A stretch of 64,000 nt of DNA from Hymenobacter terricola (GCF_017921975.2 NZ_JAGEMO020000003.1:62001-126000); one strand, 5' to 3'; shown: positions 17,858 through 26,867, counted from the stretch's first letter. Notes: generated by a model not told the origin, from the sequence alone. Made by a program: numbers and translations.

Positions 17858-18553
17858 ATGTCCGTATTCCTTTTGCAAGCGACTGCCGCTGCCGTCGATA
17901 CTGTTACTACCGCCGCTCCGGCCGCTCCAATTGCCAATACCAGTGTCCCCGTTATCGACCTGCTGCTGCGTGGGGGACTGATAATGATTCCGCTGGTAGC
18001 CCTGTCCATTCTTTCGGTTTACATCATCATTGAGCGCTACATCACCATCCGCAAGGCCGCCGGCAACCCCGACGCCTTCATGGCCAGCATCCGCTCGCTG
18101 ATGGTGAAAGGTGACCTGGCCGGGGCCAAACTGCTCTGCGCTCAAACTGCCTCGCCACTGGCCCGAATGGTTGAAAAAGGCCTGCGTCGCATTGGCCTGC
18201 CATTGAAAGAAATCGAAACCAGCGTTGAAAACGTGGGCAAGATTGAGATTGCCCGTTTGGAAAAGAATATCAGCATCCTGGGCATCATCGCCGGTATCGC
18301 TCCCATGATTGGCTTTGTGGGCACCATCATCGGCGTTATCAAGATTTTCTATTCCATTGCCGCCACCAAGGAATTCGGTATCCCGCAGGTAGCCGACGGC
18401 TTGTATGTGAAGCTGGTAACATCGGCCACCGGCCTCATCGTCGGCATCATCGCCCACATCGGCTACCACTGGCTGAGCATTCTCGTGGAGCGAATGGTGT
18501 TCCGTATGGAAAACTCGGCCATTGAATTCATGGACATTCTTCAGGATAACTAA
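17858..18553 (+). CDS. exbB: MotA/TolQ/ExbB proton channel
   Basis: The 231-residue inner-membrane protein has three predicted helices: LLLRGGLIMIPLVALSILSV, ISILGIIAGIAPMIGFVGTI and a third around GLIVGIIAHIGYHWL. The conserved family blocks IGFVGTIIGVI and the cytoplasmic loop between helices one and two are present. With ExbD it forms the proton-driven motor that energises TonB or Tol. It is followed by the exbD and tonB homologues, so an ExbB role is more likely than TolQ. Confidence 0.9.
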   Translation: MSVFLLQATAAAVDTVTTAAPAAPIANTSVPVIDLLLRGGLIMIPLVALSILSVYIIIERYITIRKAAGNPDAFMASIRSLMVKGDLAGAKLLCAQTASPLARMVEKGLRRIGLPLKEIETSVENVGKIEIARLEKNISILGIIAGIAPMIGFVGTIIGVIKIFYSIAATKEFGIPQVADGLYVKLVTSATGLIVGIIAHIGYHWLSILVERMVFRMENSAIEFMDILQDN

Positions 18554-18651
18554 TTGATTTGCTAATCATTTGATGCGCTGGTACGCAAACTTGAGGTTAA
18601 CCATTGAGCTATCAGCACATCGAATAATTAACTTATCAGCATATCAACGCT
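18554..18651. repeat. Inverted repeat bracketing the exbB-exbD gap
   Basis: The stretch right after the exbB stop (TTGATTTGCTAATCATTTGA, continuing to 18580) is roughly the reverse complement of the block starting CAGCACATCGAATAATTAAC before exbD. About 20 of 27 positions pair. The right block, repeated once more as ATCAGCATATC, runs up to the ATG. Confidence 0.5.
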
Positions 18652-19071
18652 ATGAATCTTTCCCGCCGCCATCGCCTCACGTCGCACGTTGAGACCGGGG
18701 CCATGAACGACATCATGTTTTTTCTGATGTTGTTCTTCCTGATTGCCTCCACGCTGGTGAACCCCAACATCATCAAGCTGTTGCTGCCGAATGCAAAGTC
18801 AAGCACGCAGGTGATGAAGCAGCCCATCACCGTATCGGTGGATGCGGCTGGCCAGTATTTTGTCAACAAAAAGCAGGTGAGCCCCGCTGATGTGGAGGCG
18901 GCGCTGGTGGCCCTGATTGGCACTGCGCCGACCACGGAGCAACCCACCGTGGTGCTGCGCGTCGATGCTTCGTTGAACGTTCAGAAGCTGGTTGACATTC
19001 TGGAAATTGGCAACCGCCACAAATTGAAAATGGTGATGGCCACCCAGGCCCAGCAAGCAGCGGGCAAGTAA
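18652..19071 (+). CDS. exbD: ExbD/TolR biopolymer transport protein
   Basis: The 139-residue protein has a short cytoplasmic N-terminus, one helix (IMFFLMLFFLIASTLV) preceded by the family motif ETGAMNDIMFFLM with the conserved Asp that carries protons, and a periplasmic domain ending around VLRVDASLNVQKLVDILEIG. It pairs with the ExbB-like channel upstream. The gap of 98 bp contains an inverted repeat. Length and topology are typical. Confidence 0.9.
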   Translation: MNLSRRHRLTSHVETGAMNDIMFFLMLFFLIASTLVNPNIIKLLLPNAKSSTQVMKQPITVSVDAAGQYFVNKKQVSPADVEAALVALIGTAPTTEQPTVVLRVDASLNVQKLVDILEIGNRHKLKMVMATQAQQAAGK

Positions 19072-19220
19072 TCTGCTGATATGTTATTTTGCTAATGATT
19101 TGATTCTGCTGGGTTTCGAAAACTGCCAAAGCTTACCGTTGAGCCCTAATTAGCTCCGCGCCGAATCAGTTTTAATTCTCACCAGTTCATCACCGCATCA
19201 AAAAATCAGCACATCAAGCA

Positions 19221-20120
19221 ATGGCTATTGATTATCCCGAACCGCACCGCCGCGAGGCCCTGATTGGCACCCTGGTTGTCCATGGGGTGCTCCTGTTGCT
19301 GTTCATATTTATGGTGTTCAAAGGGCCCAACCCGCCGCTGGCCGCGCTGGCCGGGGGCGATGGCAACGTAGAATTGAATTACGGCCTCGACCCCGTCGGC
19401 TCGGGCAATATCCAGAGCATGGCCCCGGCCAATAACTCGCAGAACCGCGAAGACAGCCGCCCGCCCAAAGCCAGCCCGGACCCGCAGCCCCGCCCCACCG
19501 CCGTGGCCACGCCCGACCCGACGCCACCCGCCCAGGAAAAAATCATCACCAGCGAGGCTGAAGAAAGCCCCGTCTCGGAAGCGCCGGTAGAAACGCCGGC
19601 TCCGCCCAAGGAAGAAGTAAAAGCGGCGCCCAAGCCGAAGCGGCAGGTAGCCGTAGCCTTTTCGCCCAAAGGCAGTGCGACCGGCGGCGGCACCGGGGTA
19701 AACGGTTCCAGCAATACGCCAAGCGGCAACAACAACGGCGACCATCCCGGCACCGTGGGCGACCAGGGCGACCCGAACGGTTCGCTGGACGCAAAGGCCC
19801 TGTATGGCCCTGGTGGGGACGGCAGCGGCCGGGGTTCCGGGCGGGGGCCAGGCAACGGGAATGGCTTGGAAATGAGCGGCTGGCGCTTCGAAAGTACCCC
19901 CAACGTGGTAGCGCTGGACGATGACCCCGGGATGATTCGCTTTAAGATTAAGATTTCGGCCGATGGCGAAGTGGAGTCGGTGACGAAAGTGTCGGGCAAC
20001 GTTTCGGCGGCGCAGGAGAAGCTGTGCCGCGATAAGTTGCTGGATGCCAATTTCGTGAAGACCAATGGGGCGGCCGGCGGGGCTACGGGCTTTTATACCT
20101 TCAAATTTTCGGTGCGGTAA
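19221..20120 (+). CDS. tonB: TonB-like energy transducer
   Basis: This 299-residue protein has an N-terminal anchor helix (LIGTLVVHGVLLLLFIFMVF), a long Pro/Lys/Glu-rich periplasmic linker with PPKEEVKAAPKPKR, a Gly/Asn-rich segment, and a C-terminal domain from about 215 (ALDDDPGMIRFKIKISADGE) ending KTNGAAGGATGFYTFKFSVR, similar to TonB/TolA C-terminal domains. It should carry energy from ExbB/ExbD to outer-membrane receptors such as the one at 23804. TolA is an alternative. A terminator follows the stop. Confidence 0.8.
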   Translation: MAIDYPEPHRREALIGTLVVHGVLLLLFIFMVFKGPNPPLAALAGGDGNVELNYGLDPVGSGNIQSMAPANNSQNREDSRPPKASPDPQPRPTAVATPDPTPPAQEKIITSEAEESPVSEAPVETPAPPKEEVKAAPKPKRQVAVAFSPKGSATGGGTGVNGSSNTPSGNNNGDHPGTVGDQGDPNGSLDAKALYGPGGDGSGRGSGRGPGNGNGLEMSGWRFESTPNVVALDDDPGMIRFKIKISADGEVESVTKVSGNVSAAQEKLCRDKLLDANFVKTNGAAGGATGFYTFKFSVR

Positions 20121-20141
20121 TCCGGTTGAAAATCAGTTGAT

Positions 20142-20177
20142 GCCCCGCCGTCTGCTGAGCAGGCGGCGGGGCTTTTT
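20142..20177 (+). terminator. Intrinsic terminator after tonB
   Basis: A 15-bp stem (20142-20156 with 20158-20172, one G-T pair) followed by five T. It separates the envelope cluster from folC. Confidence 0.85.
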
Positions 20178-20236
20178 AGTAAGATGCCGCCCAACTCCGT
20201 TAATTTGCGCTTTCCTCCCCCGTTTTCTTCATTCCC

Positions 20237-21559
20237 GTGACCTATTCCGAAACTCTTGCTTATCTCTACGACCAACTGCCCATGTTTCAGCGGGTGGGGG
20301 CGTCGGGGTTCAAAAAAGGCTTAGGCAATACCTTGGTCCTGGCCGAAGCCCTGGGACATCCGGAGCGACAGTTTCGTAGCGTGCATGTGGCCGGCACCAA
20401 TGGCAAGGGCAGCAGTTCGCACTTGCTGGCGGCGGTGTTGCAGGCGGCGGGTTATAAAGTCGGACTGTACACCTCGCCACACCTGCGGGAGTTCACTGAA
20501 CGGATTCGGGTGAACGGACGGGAGTTGCCCCCGGAGTACCTGGTGGAGTGGGTAGCGCGCTGGAAACCGTTGTTTGAAACCGTGCAGCCCTCGTTTTTTG
20601 AGATGTGCGTGGCGCTGGCATTTTCCTGTTTTGCCGAGCAGCGGGTGGACCTGGCCATCATAGAAGTAGGCTTGGGTGGCCGGTTTGATTCCACGAACAT
20701 CATCACCCCGTTGGTATCGCTCATCACCAACATCAGCTTTGACCATCAGGCGCTATTGGGCGATACCTTGCCCGAAATCGCGGGCGAAAAAGCAGGCATC
20801 ATCAAGCCCGGCGTGCCGGTGGTGGTGAGTCAGACTCAGCCCGAAGTCGCCGCAGTGTTTCAGCGCGAAGCCGCCACCAAGCTAGCGCACCTGGTTTTTG
20901 CCGACGAGATTTACCAAGCGGCCTTTACTGCCGAGCCGGAGCCGGAAACCGGTTTGCGGCCCGTTTCCATCACCCAGCAAGGCCGGCCCTATTTGTCCAA
21001 CGCCGAGCTGGGCCTGCCCGGTGATTACCAGCAGCAAAACCTGCCCGGCGTGCTCGCCACCCTGGATGAGCTGCGCGCACTGGGTTTCCGCATTACCGAA
21101 GCCGCGGTGCGTGCCGGTTTTCGGCAGGTAACGCAGCTTACGGGGCTGCTGGGACGCTGGAGCATCATTGGCCGCCGGCCGCTGGTGGTGTGCGATACCG
21201 GCCACAACGCCGCCGGCCTGCGCCTGGTGGTGGCCCAGCTGCGCCGGCTGTCGTACCACCGTTTACATTTGGTCATCGGCACCGTGAACGATAAGGACGT
21301 GGCCAGTATGCTGGCCCTACTTCCCCCGGAGGGCATTTATTACTTTTGTGCGGCCAATATTCCGCGGGCGCTGCCGGCTGAAGAACTGATGCTGCAAGCT
21401 GCTGCCATTGGCGTGGTGGGCCAGGGGTATGGGTCGGTGGCTGCTGCCGTGGTAGCCGCTCGCGCCGCTGCCGGGCCGGAAGATGTTGTCTTTATCGGCG
21501 GCAGCACCTTTGTAGTGGCTGAAGTCGACGAGCTTTATACCGCCGCCAAAGCCGGCTAA
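20237..21559 (+). CDS. folC: Folylpolyglutamate synthase / dihydrofolate synthase
   Basis: The 440-residue Mur-ligase family enzyme adds glutamate to dihydropteroate or folates. The P-loop is GTNGKGSSSHLLAAVL, followed by YKVGLYTSPHLREFTERIR, FEMCVALAFSCF and VEVGLGGRFDSTNII-like IEVGLGGRFDSTN. The C-terminal domain has CDTGHNAAGLR and VIGTVNDKDVASML. GTG 20237 begins MTYSETLAYLYDQLPMFQR, the family's normal start. It begins 59 bp after the tonB terminator, and trmB follows after 32 bp. Confidence 0.93.
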   Translation: MTYSETLAYLYDQLPMFQRVGASGFKKGLGNTLVLAEALGHPERQFRSVHVAGTNGKGSSSHLLAAVLQAAGYKVGLYTSPHLREFTERIRVNGRELPPEYLVEWVARWKPLFETVQPSFFEMCVALAFSCFAEQRVDLAIIEVGLGGRFDSTNIITPLVSLITNISFDHQALLGDTLPEIAGEKAGIIKPGVPVVVSQTQPEVAAVFQREAATKLAHLVFADEIYQAAFTAEPEPETGLRPVSITQQGRPYLSNAELGLPGDYQQQNLPGVLATLDELRALGFRITEAAVRAGFRQVTQLTGLLGRWSIIGRRPLVVCDTGHNAAGLRLVVAQLRRLSYHRLHLVIGTVNDKDVASMLALLPPEGIYYFCAANIPRALPAEELMLQAAAIGVVGQGYGSVAAAVVAARAAAGPEDVVFIGGSTFVVAEVDELYTAAKAG

Positions 21560-21591
21560 CAATCCCGTTTCACGTATTTTATTTTACCGAT

Positions 21592-22257
21592 TTGCCTCGC
21601 GTCAAACTGCAGCGTTTCACCGATAACGCCACCCGTCCCGATATTATTGAACCCGGTAAGCCCGAATACGAACAACTGGGCGGCCGATGGCGCACCGATT
21701 TCTTCCGGGCCCCGTATCCGCTGACCCTGGAAGTGGGCTGCGGCAAGGGCGAATACACCGTGGGCCTGGCCCAGCGCCACCCCGAACGCAATTTCCTGGG
21801 CCTTGATATAAAGGGGGAACGTATCTGGCGGGGCAGTTCCCGCGCCGCCGAAATGGGCCTGACCAACGTAGGCTTTGTGCGGATGCGGGCCGAAGCGCTG
21901 GCCGCGCAATTTGGGACCGGCGAACTAGACGAAATCTGGATTACTTTTCCGGACCCGCGGCCCCGCGACCGCGACATCAAGCGCCGACTGACTTCGCCGC
22001 GCTTCCTCGGTTTGTACGAACAATTGTTAACTCCCGGCGGTCTGCTGCACCTCAAGACCGATAACGAAGGCCTTTTCGAGTTCACTTTGGAAACACTGGC
22101 CGCCCGTCCCGGCGCCACTGTCGAGCGCTTTACCCGCGACTTGTACTCAGAAACTGCCCCGGAATTTGCCGAAGCTCAAGCCATTCAAACCAATTTTGAA
22201 GGTAAATACCGGGCAGTAGGCGTGCCCATTAAATACGTGCAGTTCCGGCTAACGTAG
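21592..22257 (+). CDS. trmB: tRNA (guanine-46-N7)-methyltransferase
   Basis: The 221-residue enzyme methylates G46 in the tRNA variable loop. SAM-binding LEVGCGKGEYTVGLAQRHP, FLGLDIKGERIWRG, the catalytic stretch ITFPDPRPRDRDIKRRL and GLLHLKTDNEGLFEF are typical. A TTG at 21592 gives MPRVKLQRF, close to the usual family start; no ATG fits. It lies 32 bp after folC and is probably co-transcribed. Confidence 0.92.
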   Translation: MPRVKLQRFTDNATRPDIIEPGKPEYEQLGGRWRTDFFRAPYPLTLEVGCGKGEYTVGLAQRHPERNFLGLDIKGERIWRGSSRAAEMGLTNVGFVRMRAEALAAQFGTGELDEIWITFPDPRPRDRDIKRRLTSPRFLGLYEQLLTPGGLLHLKTDNEGLFEFTLETLAARPGATVERFTRDLYSETAPEFAEAQAIQTNFEGKYRAVGVPIKYVQFRLT

Positions 22258-22317
22258 GCCGACGGGATTTGGGCGGCACGCGCTAGCTCAACCGTAAGCC
22301 GGAGCCATTCGGATTTA

Positions 22318-22914
22318 TTATTCGACTTCGAGCGCCTCAAACACGGCTTCAAGTTGGTCGAAATCGCGTAGGCCGGGCTTCACTTCATCGCCGGAAGGAA
22401 AGGATAAACCCGCTAGCGCGAGCTGGCCGACGAGATTACGCGCCAGCTTGGGGTGCAGGCCGGGGCCCAGCCAAAGCGGCCGCTCGGCCGCGAGGGTTGC
22501 CAATGCAACGTAGGTACCGGGAGCAGCCGGTTCGGGTAATTCTACGAGGAAACCTACTGGTGCAGTAGGCAGGGGCTGCGCTAAGGCGGCGGAATCCGGG
22601 GCTAACTCCAGGTACACGGGCGGGGCAATTTCAGCCAGTTCTTCAGCCGGACGCGAGCTTCTCAATAGCACGGCGTCGAGACTGCACTCGGCGGCTATTG
22701 CATTGATTTCGTAGCTGCTGAGCTGGTCGAACTCACCTATTAGTTCAACCCCGGCAATCCAGCCGGCGAGTTCCTTCACGGTTTTGGTGTCGAGGTGCCC
22801 GGGCAGCGCCGGGTCGAGCACAAAGGTTAGTTTGTCGGCGCCCATGCCGGCACAGTAGCGGGCATCGGAGAGGTTGTTGATGCCACGAATGAGGAGGGGA
22901 ACGAGGTGGGGCAC
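22318..22914 (-). CDS. TrpF-like beta/alpha-barrel protein without the catalytic Cys
   Basis: This 198-residue protein has the shape of phosphoribosylanthranilate isomerase. LLIRGINNLSDARYCAGMGA corresponds to the TrpF opening K-I-C-G-I...DA..A...GAD, and VKPGLRDFDQLEAVFEALE to the C-terminal SG-V...G-D end. The catalytic Cys of KICG is Arg here, so it is unlikely to act as a normal TrpF. No trp genes are near. GTG 22914 starts MPHLVPLLIRG and is preceded by two copies of an 11-bp repeat. It is convergent with trmB and divergent from rpe. Confidence 0.6.
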   Translation of the reverse strand: MPHLVPLLIRGINNLSDARYCAGMGADKLTFVLDPALPGHLDTKTVKELAGWIAGVELIGEFDQLSSYEINAIAAECSLDAVLLRSSRPAEELAEIAPPVYLELAPDSAALAQPLPTAPVGFLVELPEPAAPGTYVALATLAAERPLWLGPGLHPKLARNLVGQLALAGLSFPSGDEVKPGLRDFDQLEAVFEALEVE

Positions 22915-22927
22915 GGGAAGGCGGTGA

Positions 22928-22952
22928 GCAGTGAACCGGTTGCAGTGAACCG
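22928..22952. repeat. 11-bp direct repeat before the TrpF-like start
   Basis: GCAGTGAACCG occurs at 22928-22938 and 22942-22952. On the minus strand this is CGGTTCACTGC twice, ending 13 bp before the GTG start. Confidence 0.55.
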
Positions 22953-23063
22953 ATGGTGACGGGAAGAAACGGACGACGGGCAGCGGGCTGCGTCGCAAAA
23001 GTAGAGGCCGGCCGCCGGCCGGGCTTCATTCGGGCTTCGCGCGCCGTCTGTATCTTCGTCCCC

Positions 23064-23777
23064 ATGAACTCAACCCGCCGTGCCCCGTTGCTGGCCCCGT
23101 CGTTTCTGGCCGCCGATTTGGCCAACCTGCAAGCCGAAACCGAGCGGCTGGCCACCAGCGCCGCCGATTGGCTGCACTTCGATGTGATGGACGGCCGTTT
23201 CGTGCCCAACATCTCCTTTGGCTTGCCCGTGCTGCAGGCCGTGGCCCGCTACGCGAAGCAGCCCATCGACGTGCATTTGATGATTGAGGAGCCGCAGCAC
23301 TACCTGGCCGCGTTTCGCGATGCCGGCGCCAGCAGCATCACGGTGCATTACGAAGCCTGCCCGCACTTGCATCGTGTGGTGCAGCAAATCAAGCAGTTGG
23401 GCTGTCGGGCCGGCGTTGCGCTGAACCCGGCGACGCCGGTATCGCTGCTCGAAGACATAGCCGCCGACCTTGATGTGGTGCTCGTGATGTCGGTGAATCC
23501 TGGTTTTGGTGGGCAGGCCTTCATTCCGAATACGCTGAAAAAAGTGGCCATGCTAAAGGAATTGTTGCTGGAAAATGGCTCCGCTGCGCTGATTGAAGTG
23601 GATGGCGGCGTGAACATGACCAACGCCGGCCCGCTGGTGGAAGCCGGCGCCGATGTACTGGTGGCCGGCAATTTCGTGTTTAGCGCGCCCGAAGGCCCCG
23701 TGGCCACGCTGGCAGCCATGCGCGACCACCTGGCCGGGCTGGAAATGGATGCCGAGGCCGCTGGCCGGCGGCAATAG
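23064..23777 (+). CDS. rpe: Ribulose-phosphate 3-epimerase
   Basis: The 237-residue TIM barrel interconverts ribulose-5-phosphate and xylulose-5-phosphate. LAPSFLAADLANL, HFDVMDGRFVPNISFG (catalytic Asp and metal ligands), VHLMIEEPQHY, VMSVNPGFGGQAFIP and VDGGVN are all present. ATG 23064 is used because the upstream in-frame extension has no family match. TATCTTCG at 23050-23057, close to a -7 box, would place transcription start almost at the ATG. The next gene starts 27 bp after the stop. Confidence 0.94.
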   Translation: MNSTRRAPLLAPSFLAADLANLQAETERLATSAADWLHFDVMDGRFVPNISFGLPVLQAVARYAKQPIDVHLMIEEPQHYLAAFRDAGASSITVHYEACPHLHRVVQQIKQLGCRAGVALNPATPVSLLEDIAADLDVVLVMSVNPGFGGQAFIPNTLKKVAMLKELLLENGSAALIEVDGGVNMTNAGPLVEAGADVLVAGNFVFSAPEGPVATLAAMRDHLAGLEMDAEAAGRRQ

Positions 23778-23803
23778 TCGCGGCGCTTGCTCGTTCTAGC
23801 CCC

Positions 23804-26416
23804 GTGAAACAACTCTTTACGCTGCACTTGCTGCCTGTGCCTGCATTTCTAAAAATTTTGGGGCGTGGCTTCTGGCCGGTTTGCGGTGTGGCGCTGGGGC
23901 CTTTGCTGCTGGCGCCGGCCGTAGTAGCAGCCCAAACGACTGCGCCCACGGAAGCCCCAACTGCGACGTTCGTAACCCTCACGGGTACTTTGCGGGATGC
24001 CAGCGGCCAGCCGTTGGAACTGGCGGCAGTGGGAGTGGAGGGCCAGCCCGGCGGGGCCAATACCAATGCCGACGGCACGTTTTCCTTACAAGTGCGGGTC
24101 CCGGCCCCCGGCCAAACGGCCGTGCTGGTGGTGCGCCGGCTGGGGTATTTGCAATTGCGGATTCCCTTGAAGCTGCCCGCTGATGCCAACCGTCCGTTGC
24201 GCCTGGCCATGCGCCTGGATACCAAGGCGTTGGGCGGAGTAAACGTCACGGGCCGCTCCGGCCAGGCCGATACCCGCGAGCAGGTCAGTATCACGCACAT
24301 CGACCCGCGTTCGGCCAAGGAAATTCCTTCGCCATTCGGCGATTTTAACGCCATCCTCAAGACGCTGCCGGGCGTGGTTTCGAATAATGAGTTGAGCAGC
24401 ACGTACAATGTGCGGGGCGGCAACTACGATGAAAACCTGGTGTACGTCAACGGGTTCGAGATTTACCGGCCGTTTCTGGTTACTTCGGCGCAGCAGGAAG
24501 GCCTCAGCTTTATCAATCCCGATTTGGTGAAGCAGGTGGAATTCAGCAGCGGCGGCTGGCAGCCGAAGTATGGCGACAAGCTGGCCTCGGTGCTGAGCGT
24601 GGACTATAAGACGCCCGAGAAGTTTGCGGCCTCGCTCACGGCCAGCCTGGTGGGCGGGGCGGCCCACGTCGAAGCCCGCTCGGCCAATGGCCGGGTGAGC
24701 TACCTGGCCGGGGTGCGCTACAAGAATGCGCAGTACGTGCTCAACTCCTTAAAGCAGCAGCAGGGCGGCTACAATCCGACTTTTTTCGATGCGCAGGCAT
24801 TCGTCAATATTGGTCTGGGAAAAAAGGAGGACATGCAGCGCACCACGCTGGGGCTGCTCGGCGTCATCGCCCACAACGACTACCGCTTCTCGCCCGAAAC
24901 CGGCCAGGCCACGTTCTCAACCGGGACCAACCAGTTTACCCGCGTCTTCATTGCCTACGACGGCCGCGAGCGGATGCAGTTCGATACCTACCAAACAGGT
25001 TTGAATCTGAAGCACGACTTTTCCTCGAAGCTGCAGATGGAGCTGCTGGGCTCGGCCCTGATTTCGCGGGAGTTTGAGTTCCGCGACGTGGAAGCGGCCT
25101 ACACCTTCGCCGAAATAAACCGCGACCCGACCTCGCCCGATTTCAACCAGGCCGTGCGCCAGCGCGACATTGGCTCGCAGTTCAAGCACTCGCGCAACTT
25201 CCTCACGGCCCAGATTTATACAGCCGAAACCCGCGGCCGCTGGACGCCCGCTGCCAACCACACCGTGCGCTGGGGAGCCAAAATCGGCCGCGAAAAAATC
25301 ACCGACACGCTCGACGAGTACAGTTTCGCCGACTCGGCCGATTTTGTGCCTGATTCCCGCCGTACGCGCTTGCTTTCCGACTTGAGCCTGCTAAGTACCC
25401 GGAGCCAGGGCTTCATTCAGGATACCTGGAACCTCGATTCGCTGCGCACCCTCACCTACGGCGTGCGGGCGCACTACTGGACCACCAACGGCCAGCTCGT
25501 TATCAGCCCGCGCGTGCAGTTTTCGCAAATCAGCCGCGTGCACCCCAATCGTTCGTTCAAGGCCGCCGTGGGCGTTTATTATCAGCCGCCGTTCTACCGG
25601 GAGCTGCGCAACCAGGCCGGCGACCGCACCGACCCCAGCCAGCCGTTGATTCAGACCGGCACGCTCAACGTGGAATTGCGGGCCCAGAAGTCCTATCATT
25701 TCATCGTCGGCAAAGAAATCAGCTTTCGCCAATACGGGCGTCCCTTCAAGTTTTCGGCCGAAGCGTACTATAAATACCTCACCGATGTAGTGCCCTACGA
25801 CGTGGACAACGTGCGCCTGCGCTACTTCGCCAAGAACAACGCCACGGCCTACGCGGCCGGTTTCGATGCCCGGGTGAGCGGCGAATTTGTGAAAGGGGCC
25901 GAATCGTGGTTCAGCCTGGGGGTGCTCACCACCCGCGAAAACGTGAACGGCGACTCCATGAATATCGTGGACGGCACCGGCAAAATCACCGGCCGCGAGC
26001 CCAAAGGCTACATCCGTCGCCCGCAGGACCAGCGCCTGAACGTGGGCGTGTTCTTCCAGGACCATCTGCCCGACAATCCTTCGGTGCGCGGCTACGTGAA
26101 CCTGGTGTTCGGTTCCGGGCTGCCGTTCAGCCCGCCCAACCAGCCCGATTTGCGCGGCACCGATGCCCTCGTCACCACTTATAAGCGCGTCGATTTGGGC
26201 TTCTCTAAAGTCATCGGTTTGAAAAACGACAAGGCTCCCAAAACTCATTTCTACAGTTTCGACAGCCTGTGGCTGGGACTGGAAATTCTCAACGTGTTGG
26301 CGGCCAACAATGTGGCGGGCTATAGCTACCTGCAGGACGTGAATGGCGTCACGTATTCCGTGCCCAGCTACCTCTCGCAGCGGGTGGTGAATCTGCGGAT
26401 GATAGCGCGGTTTTAA
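23804..26416 (+). CDS. TonB-dependent receptor with carboxypeptidase-like N-domain
   Basis: This 870-residue outer-membrane receptor has a signal region ending APAVVAAQ, a carboxypeptidase-regulatory-like domain (about 50-130, LTGTLRDASGQPLELAAVGV), a plug (about 160-270, with ILKTLPGVVSNNELSSTYNV and RGGNYDENLVYVNG), and a 22-strand-type barrel ending LRMIARF with a terminal Phe. Substrate is unknown: there is no SusD partner, so a glycan SusCD role is unlikely. GTG 23804 is the natural start, 27 bp after rpe. It would draw on the ExbB/ExbD/TonB system at 17858-20120. Confidence 0.88.
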   Translation: MKQLFTLHLLPVPAFLKILGRGFWPVCGVALGPLLLAPAVVAAQTTAPTEAPTATFVTLTGTLRDASGQPLELAAVGVEGQPGGANTNADGTFSLQVRVPAPGQTAVLVVRRLGYLQLRIPLKLPADANRPLRLAMRLDTKALGGVNVTGRSGQADTREQVSITHIDPRSAKEIPSPFGDFNAILKTLPGVVSNNELSSTYNVRGGNYDENLVYVNGFEIYRPFLVTSAQQEGLSFINPDLVKQVEFSSGGWQPKYGDKLASVLSVDYKTPEKFAASLTASLVGGAAHVEARSANGRVSYLAGVRYKNAQYVLNSLKQQQGGYNPTFFDAQAFVNIGLGKKEDMQRTTLGLLGVIAHNDYRFSPETGQATFSTGTNQFTRVFIAYDGRERMQFDTYQTGLNLKHDFSSKLQMELLGSALISREFEFRDVEAAYTFAEINRDPTSPDFNQAVRQRDIGSQFKHSRNFLTAQIYTAETRGRWTPAANHTVRWGAKIGREKITDTLDEYSFADSADFVPDSRRTRLLSDLSLLSTRSQGFIQDTWNLDSLRTLTYGVRAHYWTTNGQLVISPRVQFSQISRVHPNRSFKAAVGVYYQPPFYRELRNQAGDRTDPSQPLIQTGTLNVELRAQKSYHFIVGKEISFRQYGRPFKFSAEAYYKYLTDVVPYDVDNVRLRYFAKNNATAYAAGFDARVSGEFVKGAESWFSLGVLTTRENVNGDSMNIVDGTGKITGREPKGYIRRPQDQRLNVGVFFQDHLPDNPSVRGYVNLVFGSGLPFSPPNQPDLRGTDALVTTYKRVDLGFSKVIGLKNDKAPKTHFYSFDSLWLGLEILNVLAANNVAGYSYLQDVNGVTYSVPSYLSQRVVNLRMIARF

Positions 26417-26448
26417 CCCCCTCTGAACGTTTGATTCAGTCGTCCCGG

Positions 26449-26483
26449 AAGCGGGCGGTCAGCAGAAAGCTGGCCGCCCGCTT
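26449..26483 (+). terminator. Hairpin after the TonB-dependent receptor gene
   Basis: AAGCGGGCGG pairs with CCGCCCGCTT in a stem of about 15 bp with an AGAA loop. There is no T-run, so it may act as a weak terminator or an mRNA-stabilising end. Confidence 0.5.
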
Positions 26484-26810
26484 GTCGGTTTGGGCCGTGC
26501 CAATGGCTTGTTGGAATAGCCCGGTTCGGTATTCCCCAGTGCTTGCTTACCTACAGCACGAGAAAACAGCCGTAGGTTTGGGGGAATAAGATTATATACC
26601 AATATAACTATATTTTATGCAATCAGTGGCCATGATTTAGGCGCCTGTTTGCTTGTATGTATATCTATTTTGAGCTGTGCGGGGCAAAAGGCCGTGAAAA
26701 GCGCAAAAACCGGGGGCATTCGCTACGATGGTTGCCGCTACGCTGACGGGAAGTTGCGAATTAACTTTTCTCTCCAGGTAAACTTTTCCGGCTGCTTGGG
26801 GGTATGAAGA
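26484..26810. other. Non-coding stretch upstream of the his leader
   Basis: I see no gene, RNA or mobile element here. It contains an AT-rich patch (about 26585-26665, near ATATACCAATATAACTATAT) and short unrelated frames only. Confidence 0.5.
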
Positions 26811-26857
26811 CCGGAAACAAAAACCGCCCCGTTGGTGGCGACGGTTTCGGTTTCCGG
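26811..26857. promoter_or_regulatory. Inverted repeat just upstream of the his leader promoter box
   Basis: CCGGAAACAAAAACCG (26811-26826) and CGGTTTCGGTTTCCGG (26842-26857) pair at 14 of 16 positions around a 15-base loop. The right arm ends two bases before the -7 box. A regulator-binding site is possible, but this is inference. Confidence 0.45.
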
Positions 26858-26859
26858 CT

Positions 26860-26867
26860 TACCTTTG
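26860..26867 (+). promoter_or_regulatory. -7 promoter box of the histidine operon
   Basis: TACCTTTG is a good match to the Bacteroidota TAnnTTTG box. Transcription would start within a few bases of the leader-peptide ATG at 26874, so the leader mRNA is nearly leaderless. The only TTG upstream has a 25-bp spacer, longer than usual. Confidence 0.55.
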
